A DNA stretch of 64,000 nucleotides from Meridianimarinicoccus marinus (GCF_040689105.1 NZ_JBFBVU010000006.1:100948-164947); one strand, 5' to 3'; positions 1 through 7,746 are shown, counted from the stretch's first letter. Numbers and translations: made by a program. The notes: a model not told the origin generated them from the sequence alone.

Positions 1-122
1 ACCCGTGCCCGCAGCCGTGGCAGCCGGGTTGTTGCTTCGACATCGAACCGCGGCGGCAGCCACCGCGCCAATGTCAGACTGTCGTCCGTCTTGACCATGT
101 GCCAGCCGTTGCGCCGCATCAT
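1..122 (-). CDS. Hypothetical protein, N-terminal part (runs off left edge)
   Basis: A reading frame starts at a double ATG (122-120 and 119-117) and stays open to the window edge, giving about 40 residues. A Shine-Dalgarno-like CGGAGGG lies at 127-133, correctly spaced. The visible start is MMRRNGWHMVK followed by a basic, Arg/Leu-rich stretch; no domain is recognised. It lies downstream of pccB on the same strand, and its start overlaps the stop of a possible 34-residue ORF. It is probably one of the small uncharacterised genes found between pccB and pccA in related bacteria. That placement is inference. Confidence 0.5.
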   Translation of the reverse strand, partial: MMRRNGWHMVKTDDSLTLARWLPPRFDVEATTRLPRLRAR

Positions 123-223
123 ACAGCCCTCCGGCGGACGGCCAGCATCCCCCAACCGCGCGCCCCGGCGGCCGGGCCGCAGGGTCGGGTTGGCACCGTG
201 GCGATGGTGTGAAAGCGGGTCAT
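119..223 (-). CDS. Possible 34-residue ORF coupled at both ends
   Basis: A short ORF whose ATG (223-221) overlaps the TGA of the upstream membrane-protein gene (ATGA) and whose TGA (121-119) overlaps the double ATG of the next gene. It encodes a basic peptide ending in RRRAV. Stop-start overlap at both ends is the only evidence for translation. There is no recognisable domain and no independent ribosome-binding site. It could equally be a spacer with a chance frame. Confidence 0.25.
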   Translation of the reverse strand: MTRFHTIATVPTRPCGPAAGARGWGMLAVRRRAV

Positions 224-780
224 GCCTTTGCTCCCACAGATTTGCCCAATTCGCCCAGAAACCATGTCAGATGTGGCCAGGGATCGGTGCGCGCCCGTTG
301 CGCCCGCTCTGCCACATAGGCCGCGTACTTTTGGTTTACCGCCAGATAGTGCCGACCGTAGACATCCGTGATCACGGAGCGGTTCAGCGCATCATGCCGG
401 ATGCCGGCGGCGACGATGTTCATGGTGTTCAACAAGACGTCCACGTGCTCCTTGTCCTCTTTGGTCAACTCTTCCAGCAACACCACCGACTTTGGAAATT
501 TCCGCTCCAGTGCGATGCGCGAGGTGTCGTAGTACCCCCAGACCGACGCGATGAAATCCAGTGTCGCGATGCGCGTTTCGCGCTTGTGGTTCTCCTGGCC
601 TCCGGTGCGGATCCTGCGGGCCTGGGTCAGGACCGCCGCGATCAGCAACAACTGCATGGCTTCGGTGGTGAAGTACCCCTTCTGCCAGGCCAGTTCGGAC
701 AACCAATCCGGTGCCCCCGTGGCGATGATGAGACCCGAGAAAACTCCTAAGATCAGTGTCAGTAGCGGCAGTATCCCCAT
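220..780 (-). CDS. DUF4760-like membrane protein downstream of pccB
   Basis: 186 residues from the ATG at 780. An AAGGGGG motif (786-792) sits just upstream of this ATG, favouring it over the in-frame ATG at 801. The N-terminus holds one hydrophobic segment (about residues 3-24, GILPLLTLILGV...), a second weaker hydrophobic stretch follows near residue 45, and the remainder is soluble and helical. The pattern resembles DUF4760 proteins, which have no established function. The gene starts 36 bases after the pccB stop on the same strand, so it is probably co-transcribed. Family assignment is tentative. Confidence 0.6.
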   Translation of the reverse strand: MGILPLLTLILGVFSGLIIATGAPDWLSELAWQKGYFTTEAMQLLLIAAVLTQARRIRTGGQENHKRETRIATLDFIASVWGYYDTSRIALERKFPKSVVLLEELTKEDKEHVDVLLNTMNIVAAGIRHDALNRSVITDVYGRHYLAVNQKYAAYVAERAQRARTDPWPHLTWFLGELGKSVGAKA

Positions 781-816
781 GACATCCCCCTTGATTGCCA
801 TGGGGAGCCTAGCGCA

Positions 817-2349
817 TCACAACGGGATGTTGTCGTGCTTTTTCCAAGGGTTGGTGACCTTCTTGTTGCGCAGCGACGCAAAGGCCCGTGCCACTCGTTT
901 GCGGGTCGATTGGGGCATGATCACCTCGTCGATGAAGCCCTTTTCCGCAGCCACGAAGGGATTGGCGAACCGGTTCTCGTAATCGGCGGTGCGGGCGGCG
1001 ATCTTTTCGGGCTCGCCCAGTTCCGACCGGTACAGGATCTCGGTCGCGCCCTTGGCGCCCATGACCGCGATCTCGGCGGTGGGCCAGGCATAGTTGAAAT
1101 CGCCGCGCAGGTGTTTCGAGGCCATCACGTCATAGGCGCCGCCATAGGCCTTGCGGGTGATTACCGTCACTTTCGGCACCGTGGCCTCGCCATAGGCGAA
1201 CAGCAGCTTGGCGCCATGCTTGATGACCCCGCCGTATTCCTGGCTGGTGCCTGGCAGGAAGCCCGGCACGTCGACCAGCGTCAGGATCGGGATCTCGAAG
1301 GCGTCGCAGAAGCGCACGAAGCGGGCCGCCTTGCGCGAGCTGTCGATGTCCAGGCAGCCGGCCAGGATCATTGGCTGGTTGGCCACCACACCCACCGTCT
1401 GGCCTTCCAGACGGATGAAACCGGTGATCATGTTCTTGGCGTAATCTTCCTGGATCTCGTAGAAATCGCCCTCGTCGGCGGTTTTCACGATCAGCTCTTT
1501 CATGTCGTAGGGCTGGTTCGGGTTGTCCGGGATCAGGGTGTCGAGCGACCGCTCGGCCCGGTCGGTCTGGTCGAAAAACGGGCGCACGGGCGGCTTTTCG
1601 CGGTTGTTCAGCGGCAGGAAGTCCACCAGGCGGCGCACTTCGGTCAGGGCCTCGACGTCATTGTCGAAGGCGCCATCGGCCACCGAGGATTTCTTGGTGT
1701 GGGTCGATGCCCCGCCCAGCTCCTCGGCGGTGACATGTTCGTTGGTGACGGTTTTCACCACGTCCGGACCGGTGACGAACATGTAGGAGGTGTCGCGCAC
1801 CATGAAGATGAAATCGGTCATCGCCGGCGAATAGACGGCGCCGCCGGCGCAGGGCCCCATGATCACCGAGATCTGCGGTACCACGCCCGAGGCCATGATG
1901 TTGCGCTGGAACACCTCGGCATAGCCCGCCAGAGAGGCCACGCCTTCCTGGATCCGCGCCCCGCCCGAGTCGTTAAGACCGATCACCGGCGCGCCGTTCT
2001 GCACCGCCATATCCATGATCTTGCAGATCTTTTCCGCGTGGGTTTCCGACAGCGACCCGCCGAAGACGGTGAAATCCTGACTGAAGACATAGACCATGCG
2101 GCCGTTGATCGTGCCCCAACCGGTCACCACGCCGTCGCCGGCGGGCCGCTCGGCTTCCATGCCAAAATCGGTGCAGCGATGCGTTTTGAACATGTCGAAC
2201 TCTTCGAAGGAGTCATCGTCCAGCAACAGTTCGATGCGTTCGCGCGCGGTCAGCTTGCCCTTGCGGTGCTGCGCCTCGATCCGACGCTCACCACCCCCCT
2301 GGCGCGCCTCGGTGCGACGATGCTCAAGCTCCTGAAGAATATCTTTCAT
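817..2349 (-). CDS. pccB: Propionyl-CoA carboxylase, beta (carboxyltransferase) subunit
   Basis: 510 residues, the usual PccB length. It transfers the carboxyl group from biotin to propionyl-CoA, giving (S)-methylmalonyl-CoA, in a cytoplasmic complex with the biotin-carrying alpha subunit. Two crotonase-like carboxyltransferase lobes are visible: the N-terminal lobe has GGSLSETHAEKI and GGARIQEGV, with GPCAGGAVYSPA forming an oxyanion pocket; the C-terminal lobe has VDVPGFLPGTSQE and RKAYGGAYDVM. The start MKDILQELEHRR at 2349 matches the family; an upstream in-frame ATG would add an atypical leader. The gene is divergent from an MFS gene and pccR, and TGCAAA repeats in the shared promoter region suggest PccR control. 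pccA is probably beyond the left edge. Confidence 0.96.
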   Translation of the reverse strand: MKDILQELEHRRTEARQGGGERRIEAQHRKGKLTARERIELLLDDDSFEEFDMFKTHRCTDFGMEAERPAGDGVVTGWGTINGRMVYVFSQDFTVFGGSLSETHAEKICKIMDMAVQNGAPVIGLNDSGGARIQEGVASLAGYAEVFQRNIMASGVVPQISVIMGPCAGGAVYSPAMTDFIFMVRDTSYMFVTGPDVVKTVTNEHVTAEELGGASTHTKKSSVADGAFDNDVEALTEVRRLVDFLPLNNREKPPVRPFFDQTDRAERSLDTLIPDNPNQPYDMKELIVKTADEGDFYEIQEDYAKNMITGFIRLEGQTVGVVANQPMILAGCLDIDSSRKAARFVRFCDAFEIPILTLVDVPGFLPGTSQEYGGVIKHGAKLLFAYGEATVPKVTVITRKAYGGAYDVMASKHLRGDFNYAWPTAEIAVMGAKGATEILYRSELGEPEKIAARTADYENRFANPFVAAEKGFIDEVIMPQSTRKRVARAFASLRNKKVTNPWKKHDNIPL

Positions 2350-2419
2350 ATGCCGGGTTCCCTTGTTTTGTAGGCACCCTATACATGCGGGGGCAGTCCG
2401 CAAAGTGGTATTCAGAAAA

Positions 2420-2467
2420 TTTGCAACTGCTTTTGATACATGCTACTGCAAATTGCATAATTGCAAA
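2420..2467. promoter_or_regulatory. TTTGCAA/TGCAAA repeat cluster, candidate PccR operators
   Basis: The 177-base pccB/MFS intergenic region holds TTTGCAA at 2420-2426, TGCAAAT at 2447-2453 and TTGCAAA at 2461-2467, embedded in AT-rich DNA. PccR (ScfR family) is known to bind TTTGCAAA-type half-sites upstream of pccB in Rhodobacter. Matching motif, position and the neighbouring pccR gene support the call. The half-site spacing here is not the canonical one, so which pairs are used is uncertain. Confidence 0.6.
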
Positions 2468-2526
2468 TATTCAGTGTAGTCAGCACCTTAGTGATTTGCC
2501 GCGCCCATCGAACGAAGGACACAACC

Positions 2527-3765
2527 ATGGCTGCCCGCTACCCGCACACGTTCCTGGACCGGGACACGCCGCCGCACCTTGCCACGCTGGTGGTGCTGGC
2601 GGGCATGTCGGCGGCGGCGATGAACATGTTTTTGCCCTCGCTGCCCGCGATGGCCGCGCATTTCGACACCGGATATGGCGTCGTGCAACTTTCGGTGACG
2701 CTGTATCTGGCGGTCAACGCGGTGCTGCAACTGATCATCGGGCCGCTGTCGGATCGGATGGGCCGACGCCCGGTGCTGCTGTGGTCGCTGGCCCTGTTCG
2801 TGGTGTTTTCCTTCGCGATTCCGTTTTCGCCCTCGGTCGAGGTTTATCTAACCCTGCGCATGGGACAGGCGGTGGTGGTGGCCACCATGGTGTTGTCGCG
2901 GGCCATCGTGCGCGATGTGGTTCCACAGGACGAAGCCGCCTCGATGATTGGCTATGTCACCATGGGCATGGCGCTGGTGCCGATGCTGTCGCCGATGCTG
3001 GGCGGCGCCATCGATCAGCTTCTGGGCTGGGAATGGACCTTCCATATCCTCGGCATCCTAGGGCTGGGCGCATTGTACCTGACCTGGGCCGACCTGGGAG
3101 AAACCGCCACGCCCGGCCCCAACGCCCTGGCCGACCAAATGCGCGAGGCGCCCGAACTGCTCCGCTCCCCCCGCTTCTGGGGCTACAACTTCGCCGCCAT
3201 GTTCTCGTCGGGGGCGTTTTTCGCCTATCTCGGCGGCGCACCCTACGTCGGCACCGAGGTGTTCTCGCTCAGCCCCCTGATGCTGGGCATCCTGCTGGGC
3301 TCTCCGGCCGTAGGCTATATGGCGGGAAATGCGATCTCGGGCGCGTTCTCGGTCCGGCGCGGCATCAACGTGATGATCTTGTCTGGAACCCTGCTGAGCT
3401 GTATCGGGCTGGGCCTGTCGCTGATCCTGTCACTGGCGGGCTGGCACAACCCGTGGGTCTTCTTCGGCTTCACCGCCTTTGTGGGGCTGGGCAACGGATT
3501 GGTCTTGCCCAATGCCACCGCCGGGATGCTGTCGGTGCGGCCGCGTCTCGCTGGCACCGCCTCGGGCCTTGGCGGCGCGATGATGATCGGCGGCGGCGCG
3601 GCGCTCTCGGCCTTGGCGGCGGCGGTTCTGGTACCGGGGCGCGGCGCCTATCCGCTGATCTGGATGATGTTCGTGACCTCGGCCCTGTCGGTGCTGTCGA
3701 TCGTATATGTCATCCGCCGCGCCCGCCTTGTCGGCGCGACGGACCCGTCCGAGATGCAGCCATGA
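2527..3765 (+). CDS. MFS transporter, Bcr/CflA drug-resistance type
   Basis: 412 residues with about 12 membrane segments, typical of the Bcr/CflA (DHA1) subfamily of proton-coupled exporters in the inner membrane. The family signature between helices 2 and 3 is visible as GPLSDRMGRRPVLL. A GAAGGA motif (2513-2518) supports the ATG at 2527; upstream in-frame starts lack one. Its TGA overlaps the ATG of pccR (ATGA at 3762-3765), so the two are probably translationally coupled. Placement between pccB and pccR and under TGCAAA repeats suggests a link to propionate or short-chain acid metabolism, but the substrate cannot be read from sequence. Confidence 0.85.
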   Translation: MAARYPHTFLDRDTPPHLATLVVLAGMSAAAMNMFLPSLPAMAAHFDTGYGVVQLSVTLYLAVNAVLQLIIGPLSDRMGRRPVLLWSLALFVVFSFAIPFSPSVEVYLTLRMGQAVVVATMVLSRAIVRDVVPQDEAASMIGYVTMGMALVPMLSPMLGGAIDQLLGWEWTFHILGILGLGALYLTWADLGETATPGPNALADQMREAPELLRSPRFWGYNFAAMFSSGAFFAYLGGAPYVGTEVFSLSPLMLGILLGSPAVGYMAGNAISGAFSVRRGINVMILSGTLLSCIGLGLSLILSLAGWHNPWVFFGFTAFVGLGNGLVLPNATAGMLSVRPRLAGTASGLGGAMMIGGGAALSALAAAVLVPGRGAYPLIWMMFVTSALSVLSIVYVIRRARLVGATDPSEMQP

Positions 3766-5177
3766 CCCGCCAGAAGATCTATGCCGGCGCCAAGCTGCGC
3801 GACATCCGCCGCAGGCTGGACCTGACCCAAAAGGCCTTTGCCGAGAAGCTGGAAGTCTCGCTGCCCTATCTGAACCAGATGGAAAACAACCACCGACCCA
3901 TCGCGGCGGGGGTGGTGCTGGCACTGGCGCAGGAATTCGGGCTGGATGTGACCGAACTCAGCAACAGCGAGAGCGAGCGGCTGGTGTCGGACATGCGCGA
4001 AGCACTGGCGGACCCGGTGTTTTCTGGCGACGATCCACCGCTGGCCGATCTGCGGCTGGTGGCCTCGAACGCGCCGGCGCTGGCCCGGGCCCTGCTGGAA
4101 CTGCATCATGCCTATCGCCGGACGCACGAACGGCTGGCGTCGCTGGACGAGGCCCTGGGCGCGGGCGGCGGCAGCAGCCACGCCCAGTCCCCGTGGGAGG
4201 AAGTGCGCGATTTCTTTCACTATTGCGACAATTACATCGACGCGGTGGATCGCGCGGCCGAACATTTTGCCGAAGGCGCGCCGCTGGTGGGCGGCCATCC
4301 GGATCTGCGTCGGCGGGCGCTGGACGCGCTGGAAAAGATCGGTGTCAGCGTCCGGTTCGAGGACAATGCCGTTCTGCGCGGCTATGATCCGGACAGCAAG
4401 TTCCTGCATCTGTCCAACCGGGCGCCGGCGGCCTCGGTCACTTTCCAGTTGCTGCATCAGGTGGCGCTGCTGACCCAGGGCGACCTGATCGGGGCGACGC
4501 TGGATCTGGCCCGGTTCCAGTCCGAGGAGGCCGCGGCCATCGCCCGGATCGGGCTGGCCAATTATTTCGCCGGCGCGGCCCTGCTGCCCTATGGGCTGTT
4601 CCAGCAGCAGGCGCAGGCCACCCGGCACGACCTTGAGCGCATGGCCGACCAGTTCGGCGCCTCGATCGAGCAGGTGGCGCATCGCCTGTCAACACTGCAA
4701 CGCCCCGGCGCCAAGGGCATCCCCTTCTTCTTCGTGCGGGTCGATCAGGCCGGCACCATCACCAAGCGCCATTCGGCCACATTGCTGCAATTCGCCCGCT
4801 ATGGCGGTGCCTGCCCGCTGTGGAACGTGCACCGGGCGCTGGAAACGCCGGGGCAATTCCTGCGGCAGCTGGCCGAAACCCCGGACGGGCGGCGCTATCT
4901 CTGCCTCGCGCGGGATGTGTCGAAACCCGGCGGCAGCTTTCACGCGCCGATCCGGCGCTATGCGGTGGGGCTGGGGTGCGAGGTGCAGCATGCGGGATCG
5001 CTGGTCTACGCCGACGATCTGGACCTGGACAACGCCAAGGCGTTCGAGCCGATCGGCATCTCCTGCCGGATCTGCGAACGCACGAATTGTCACCAGCGGT
5101 CGGTTCCGCCGCTGGAACGGCGTCTTGTGGTCGATCCGAACCGGCGCGGCACCCTGCCCTATGAGGTCGAGGGCTGA
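3762..5177 (+). CDS. pccR: Short-chain fatty acyl-CoA regulator, PccR/ScfR family
   Basis: 471 residues. An XRE-type helix-turn-helix lies at about residues 8-62 (LRDIRRRLDLTQKAFAEKLEVSLPYLNQ in part). A central domain of the ImmA/IrrE-like type (DUF955) follows, and the C-terminal DUF2083 region ends in a Cys cluster CRICERTNCHQRS. This architecture defines the ScfR family (RamB, MccR, PccR), which sense short-chain acyl-CoA. Being next to pccB identifies it as the PccR type, which controls propionyl-CoA carboxylation. The ATG overlaps the stop of the MFS gene. Autoregulation through the TGCAAA repeats is inferred. Confidence 0.9.
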   Translation: MTRQKIYAGAKLRDIRRRLDLTQKAFAEKLEVSLPYLNQMENNHRPIAAGVVLALAQEFGLDVTELSNSESERLVSDMREALADPVFSGDDPPLADLRLVASNAPALARALLELHHAYRRTHERLASLDEALGAGGGSSHAQSPWEEVRDFFHYCDNYIDAVDRAAEHFAEGAPLVGGHPDLRRRALDALEKIGVSVRFEDNAVLRGYDPDSKFLHLSNRAPAASVTFQLLHQVALLTQGDLIGATLDLARFQSEEAAAIARIGLANYFAGAALLPYGLFQQQAQATRHDLERMADQFGASIEQVAHRLSTLQRPGAKGIPFFFVRVDQAGTITKRHSATLLQFARYGGACPLWNVHRALETPGQFLRQLAETPDGRRYLCLARDVSKPGGSFHAPIRRYAVGLGCEVQHAGSLVYADDLDLDNAKAFEPIGISCRICERTNCHQRSVPPLERRLVVDPNRRGTLPYEVEG

Positions 5178-5180
5178 GCG

Positions 5181-5203
5181 AAAACGGCCCGCGCAGGCGG
5201 GCC
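5181..5203 (-). terminator. Rho-independent terminator for the DUF465 gene
   Basis: A perfect 7-bp stem GGCCCGC/GCGGGCC (5186-5192 and 5197-5203) with a 4-base loop. Read on the minus strand it is followed by TTTT (5184-5181), which makes it a terminator for the gene at 5223-5456. It may also stop pccR transcripts, although no T-run follows on the plus strand. Confidence 0.65.
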
Positions 5204-5222
5204 GGCCAAGCCGGTCCGAAGC

Positions 5223-5456
5223 CTATCCCAGCATCCGGGCGATTTCGCCCTTCAGGGCAATGCGGGACTTGCGCAGCCGCAGGGCCTCGACATCGGCCAT
5301 GGGCAGCTTGTTGGTTTCGACCCGGTACAGGGTTTCGTTGATCTGATTGTATTCATCCACCAGACGCGCAACCGTGGCGTCCTTCATGCGCAGGTCGCGC
5401 AGCACATGGATGCGATCGGGAAACTCGTCTGACAGGTCATGGGGTGTATGGGCCAT
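5223..5456 (-). CDS. YdcH family (DUF465) small protein
   Basis: 77 residues, all helical, rich in charged residues. The C-terminal pattern LRLRKSRIALKGEIARML is the conserved KKxRLxLKDEI-like core of DUF465/YdcH proteins. The function of the family is unknown; it is widespread in Proteobacteria as a small cytoplasmic coiled-coil-like protein. Here it starts with MAHTPHDLSDEFPDR, which also fits the family. It is monocistronic: a terminator lies just after it and an intergenic region with palindromes precedes it. Confidence 0.85.
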   Translation of the reverse strand: MAHTPHDLSDEFPDRIHVLRDLRMKDATVARLVDEYNQINETLYRVETNKLPMADVEALRLRKSRIALKGEIARMLG

Positions 5457-5512
5457 CTCAAACCTCGTTGGTAGCGCCCATATATCCTAGAAAAATGCAT
5501 CGCCCCGCACCT

Positions 5513-5543
5513 TGACACGTGTCATTTGCGAGGGACGCAAATG
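5513..5543. promoter_or_regulatory. Two overlapping palindromes upstream of the DUF465 gene
   Basis: TGACACGTGTCA at 5513-5524 is a perfect 12-base palindrome. It overlaps a second perfect inverted repeat, CATTTGCG (5523-5530), five bases, CGCAAATG (5536-5543). They lie about 60-90 bases before the DUF465 start and just after the yebC stop, both minus strand. The first has the look of an operator; the second could be a hairpin ending yebC mRNA, though no T-run is present. The binding factor is unknown. Confidence 0.4.
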
Positions 5544-5566
5544 CAGGCAAACTGCCCGCCGAGACG

Positions 5567-6307
5567 TCAAAGCGCGGCCATGACCTCGTCCGAAACCTCG
5601 AAATTGGCGGTGACGTTCTGCACGTCGTCATCGTCTTCCAGCGTCTCGATCAGCTTGAACAGCTTCTGTGCGGTGTCCAGGTCCAGCTCGGTCGTGGTCT
5701 GCGGCTTCCAGATCAGCTTGGTGCTTTCGCTTTCGCCAAGCGCCTCTTCCATGGCGTTCGAAACGTCGTTCAGATCGGTGTCGGCGGTATAGATGATGTG
5801 GCCTTCTTCCGAACTTTCCACATCCTCTGCTCCGGCCATGATTGCCGCTTCCATCACCGTGTCGGCATCGCCGACCGAGGCCGGATAGATGATCTCGCCC
5901 TTGCGGTCGAACATGAAGGACACCGAGCCGGTCTCGCCAAGGTTGCCGCCGTTCTTCGAAAAGGTCGACCGCACGCTGGACGCGGTCCGGTTGCGGTTGT
6001 CGGTCATCGCCTCGACGATAACGGCGACGCCGCCCGGCCCATACCCTTCGTAACGGATTTCGTCATAGGTTTCCGCGTCGCCGCCCTGGGACTTCTTGAT
6101 GGCGCGATCGATCACATCCTTGGGGACCGAGTTCGACTTGGCTTCCTTGACCGCCAGACGCAGACGCGGGTTCTTGTCCGGATCCGGGTCGCCCATCTTT
6201 GCCGCAACCGTGATTTCCTTGGAAAGCTTGGAAAACAGTTTTGACCGTGCAGCGTCCTGACGGCCCTTGCGATGCTGGATGTTTGCCCATTTGGAATGGC
6301 CGGCCAT
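5567..6307 (-). CDS. YebC/PmpR family protein
   Basis: 246 residues, the family's usual length. The N-terminal signature MAGHSKWANIQHRKGRQD is diagnostic and sets the start at 6307; GGAATTC lies just upstream. Three-domain YebC proteins are cytoplasmic; members were first described as transcriptional regulators, and some are now known to help ribosomes translate polyproline stretches. The middle region keeps the conserved YEGYGPGGVAVIVE motif. It is single-gene and convergent to nothing; its upstream region is the long gap shared with a VPLPA-CTERM gene. Confidence 0.93.
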   Translation of the reverse strand: MAGHSKWANIQHRKGRQDAARSKLFSKLSKEITVAAKMGDPDPDKNPRLRLAVKEAKSNSVPKDVIDRAIKKSQGGDAETYDEIRYEGYGPGGVAVIVEAMTDNRNRTASSVRSTFSKNGGNLGETGSVSFMFDRKGEIIYPASVGDADTVMEAAIMAGAEDVESSEEGHIIYTADTDLNDVSNAMEEALGESESTKLIWKPQTTTELDLDTAQKLFKLIETLEDDDDVQNVTANFEVSDEVMAAL

Positions 6308-6779
6308 ACACGAATTCCTCTGCCTGTGAAGCGATGCGCCTCTATAAAGCAGGCCCGCGCGCGGCTGCAAGCCCCGGTCAATTGACAGCCCCCGCCATGC
6401 GCCTGCGGCCCGCCGGTTTTGCCAAGGAGATGGATCGGGTCAAAACGCGATCAGGCAAGAATCACGACCCCGCAAAGCACGGGACGGGTCCAGTATTTCG
6501 CGACAATACAACCTATAGCTGTGTGACCCCGGTCACACTGGTTGACTACCGATAAAGTTGCGAACTTCCGGACCTTCAGGCACCCGCGCCTGCAAAGCAA
6601 CAGACACTCGGCATATTTGCTGACTTTACCTTGGGTTAGGCGGACAAGGCAGCCGCCCAGTACCGGGAAATATTCACTCAAGAGAACCTCTGACCGGGGG
6701 GATACGTTAACGCGCACGTTGACCTTTGGGAAAGATTTTGCGATGTTTGGTTAATGTTTGACGAGAGGGAAGCGCGATT
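6308..6779. other. 472-base divergent intergenic region
   Basis: No gene is supported here; short frames lack ribosome-binding sites and family features. It must carry the yebC promoter (minus strand) and the promoter of the VPLPA-CTERM gene at 6780. It contains a perfect TGTGA-N6-TCACA palindrome. A GAGAGGGAAG ribosome-binding site precedes the ATG at 6780. Confidence 0.6.
6521..6538. promoter_or_regulatory. Perfect CRP-type palindrome
   Basis: GTGTGACCCCGGTCACAC is a perfect inverted repeat with a 2-base centre and contains the exact CRP/FNR-superfamily consensus TGTGA-N6-TCACA (6522-6537). It is 242 bases upstream of the VPLPA-CTERM start and 214 bases upstream of yebC. A CRP-like protein is the expected ligand, but which of the two genes is controlled cannot be told. 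Confidence 0.55.
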
Positions 6780-7331
6780 ATGAAAGCTATTTTGAGAGGC
6801 GCAGCCGTTGCAGCGGCCCTGCTGACGGCCAATGCCGCAAGTGCTGCCGTGGTTGTTTACGGTGCCGGCCCCACGCCCGCCGCCGTAAACGCACTGGTCA
6901 TGACCGACATTTCTGTTGGTGATACCGTCAACGTGGCGGACGTCCTGTCACCCGGAGATCTTGACGAGTTCAAGTTCACCGCGTTGGAGCGTCTGCGCGT
7001 CAACACCATCGCCCTGAGCGCAACCAGTTCGCGCGCAACCGTCCGCGCCATCAAATTCGGACTGACGTCGGCAACGACCTCGTCCTTCCTGAATGATGGT
7101 CAGATCTTCACGTTTGGTCCGACGTCCTCCGTAGGGGTCGCGTCGTTGAACGGATTTGTCATGAACGCAGGGGACATGTTCTCGCTGTACTGGACCGAGA
7201 GCGGTGCGACAAGCGCAGCATCGATCAACGCATCGTTCACCACGTCCGAAGTCCCCCTGCCCGCGGCCCTGCCGCTTCTTGCCGGTGCACTCGGCCTGCT
7301 GGGGATGGCTCGGCGCAAAGCCAAGTCCTGA
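6780..7331 (+). CDS. VPLPA-CTERM sorting domain protein (copy 1)
   Basis: 183 residues. An N-terminal signal peptide (MKAILRGAAVAAALLTANAASA) precedes an Ala/Thr/Val-rich beta-type region of about 130 residues. The C-terminus carries the tripartite sorting signal: SEVPLPAALPLL motif, a hydrophobic stretch, then the basic tail RRKAKS. VPLPA-CTERM proteins are thought to be processed by a dedicated exosortase and exported to the cell surface; the exosortase is not in this window. The gene has a paralogue 415 bases downstream with the shared core ALERLRVNTIALS. Function of the mature domain is unknown. Confidence 0.88.
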   Translation: MKAILRGAAVAAALLTANAASAAVVVYGAGPTPAAVNALVMTDISVGDTVNVADVLSPGDLDEFKFTALERLRVNTIALSATSSRATVRAIKFGLTSATTSSFLNDGQIFTFGPTSSVGVASLNGFVMNAGDMFSLYWTESGATSAASINASFTTSEVPLPAALPLLAGALGLLGMARRKAKS

Positions 7332-7353
7332 CATCCACATCTGAACAACTCCA

Positions 7354-7390
7354 GGGAAGGGCATATTATGCCCTTCCCGCCTTGTTTTCG
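7354..7390 (+). terminator. Terminator after VPLPA-CTERM copy 1
   Basis: A perfect 11-bp stem GGGAAGGGCAT/ATGCCCTTCCC (7354-7364 and 7368-7378) with a 3-base loop begins 22 bases after the stop, followed a few bases later by a TTTT run (7386-7389). It separates the two paralogues into independent transcripts. Confidence 0.75.
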
Positions 7391-7669
7391 GGTGCAGATT
7401 CGCCCCGAAATGTCCGAAGATGCTGGACATTTCCGGCAGAATCGCCTGCCTCCGTCGGCACTTGATCCCCAAATCACATGAAAAATTTAGAAAGATTCTC
7501 GTTCCGGAGCTGGCTGACCTTTTCAGGCCCGCCCGTATATTGAGCAGAGTCCGGCGATTTCCTTCGCGCCACTTCCAGTGTTATTTATTTTTAATCAACA
7601 GCTTACCGATTTTAGCGCTGTTTTTTGGCGATACGTGGATGACTTCAGGCCGCGCACCCTATGCGGGAG
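7391..7669. other. Upstream region between VPLPA-CTERM copies, no gene seen
   Basis: Together with the terminator and promoter this fills a 415-base gap between the paralogues. It is more AT-rich than the surroundings, and none of the short frames in it has a ribosome-binding site or recognisable features. It is probably an extended promoter region. Confidence 0.5.
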
Positions 7670-7714
7670 AAATCGCAACGATTTGTTGACCCAAGGCCAG
7701 TTTTGCCCCATAAC
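7670..7714 (+). promoter_or_regulatory. Candidate promoter with adjoining inverted repeat
   Basis: TTGACC (7686-7691) and CATAAC (7709-7714) are spaced by 17 bases, fitting a sigma-70 promoter 32 bases before the ATG at 7747. Directly upstream is a perfect inverted repeat AAATCG-CAA-CGATTT (7670-7684), touching the -35 region and thus a candidate operator. The gene's ribosome-binding site GAGAGGG lies at 7730-7736. Confidence 0.4.
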
Positions 7715-7746
7715 TCTATGCAGGAGTTAAGAGAGGGTAACACCGT

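Noticed and set aside
835..2373. 512-residue frame on the plus strand opposite pccB
   Set aside because: It lies antisense to the conserved pccB gene, has a His/Gly/Val-rich composition typical of GC-skewed antisense frames, and shows no domain.
2385..3761. Long plus-strand extension upstream of pccR in the same frame
   Set aside because: It runs in the wrong frame through the MFS gene, with low-complexity Arg/Gly/Ala sequence; the pccR start at 3762 has family support.
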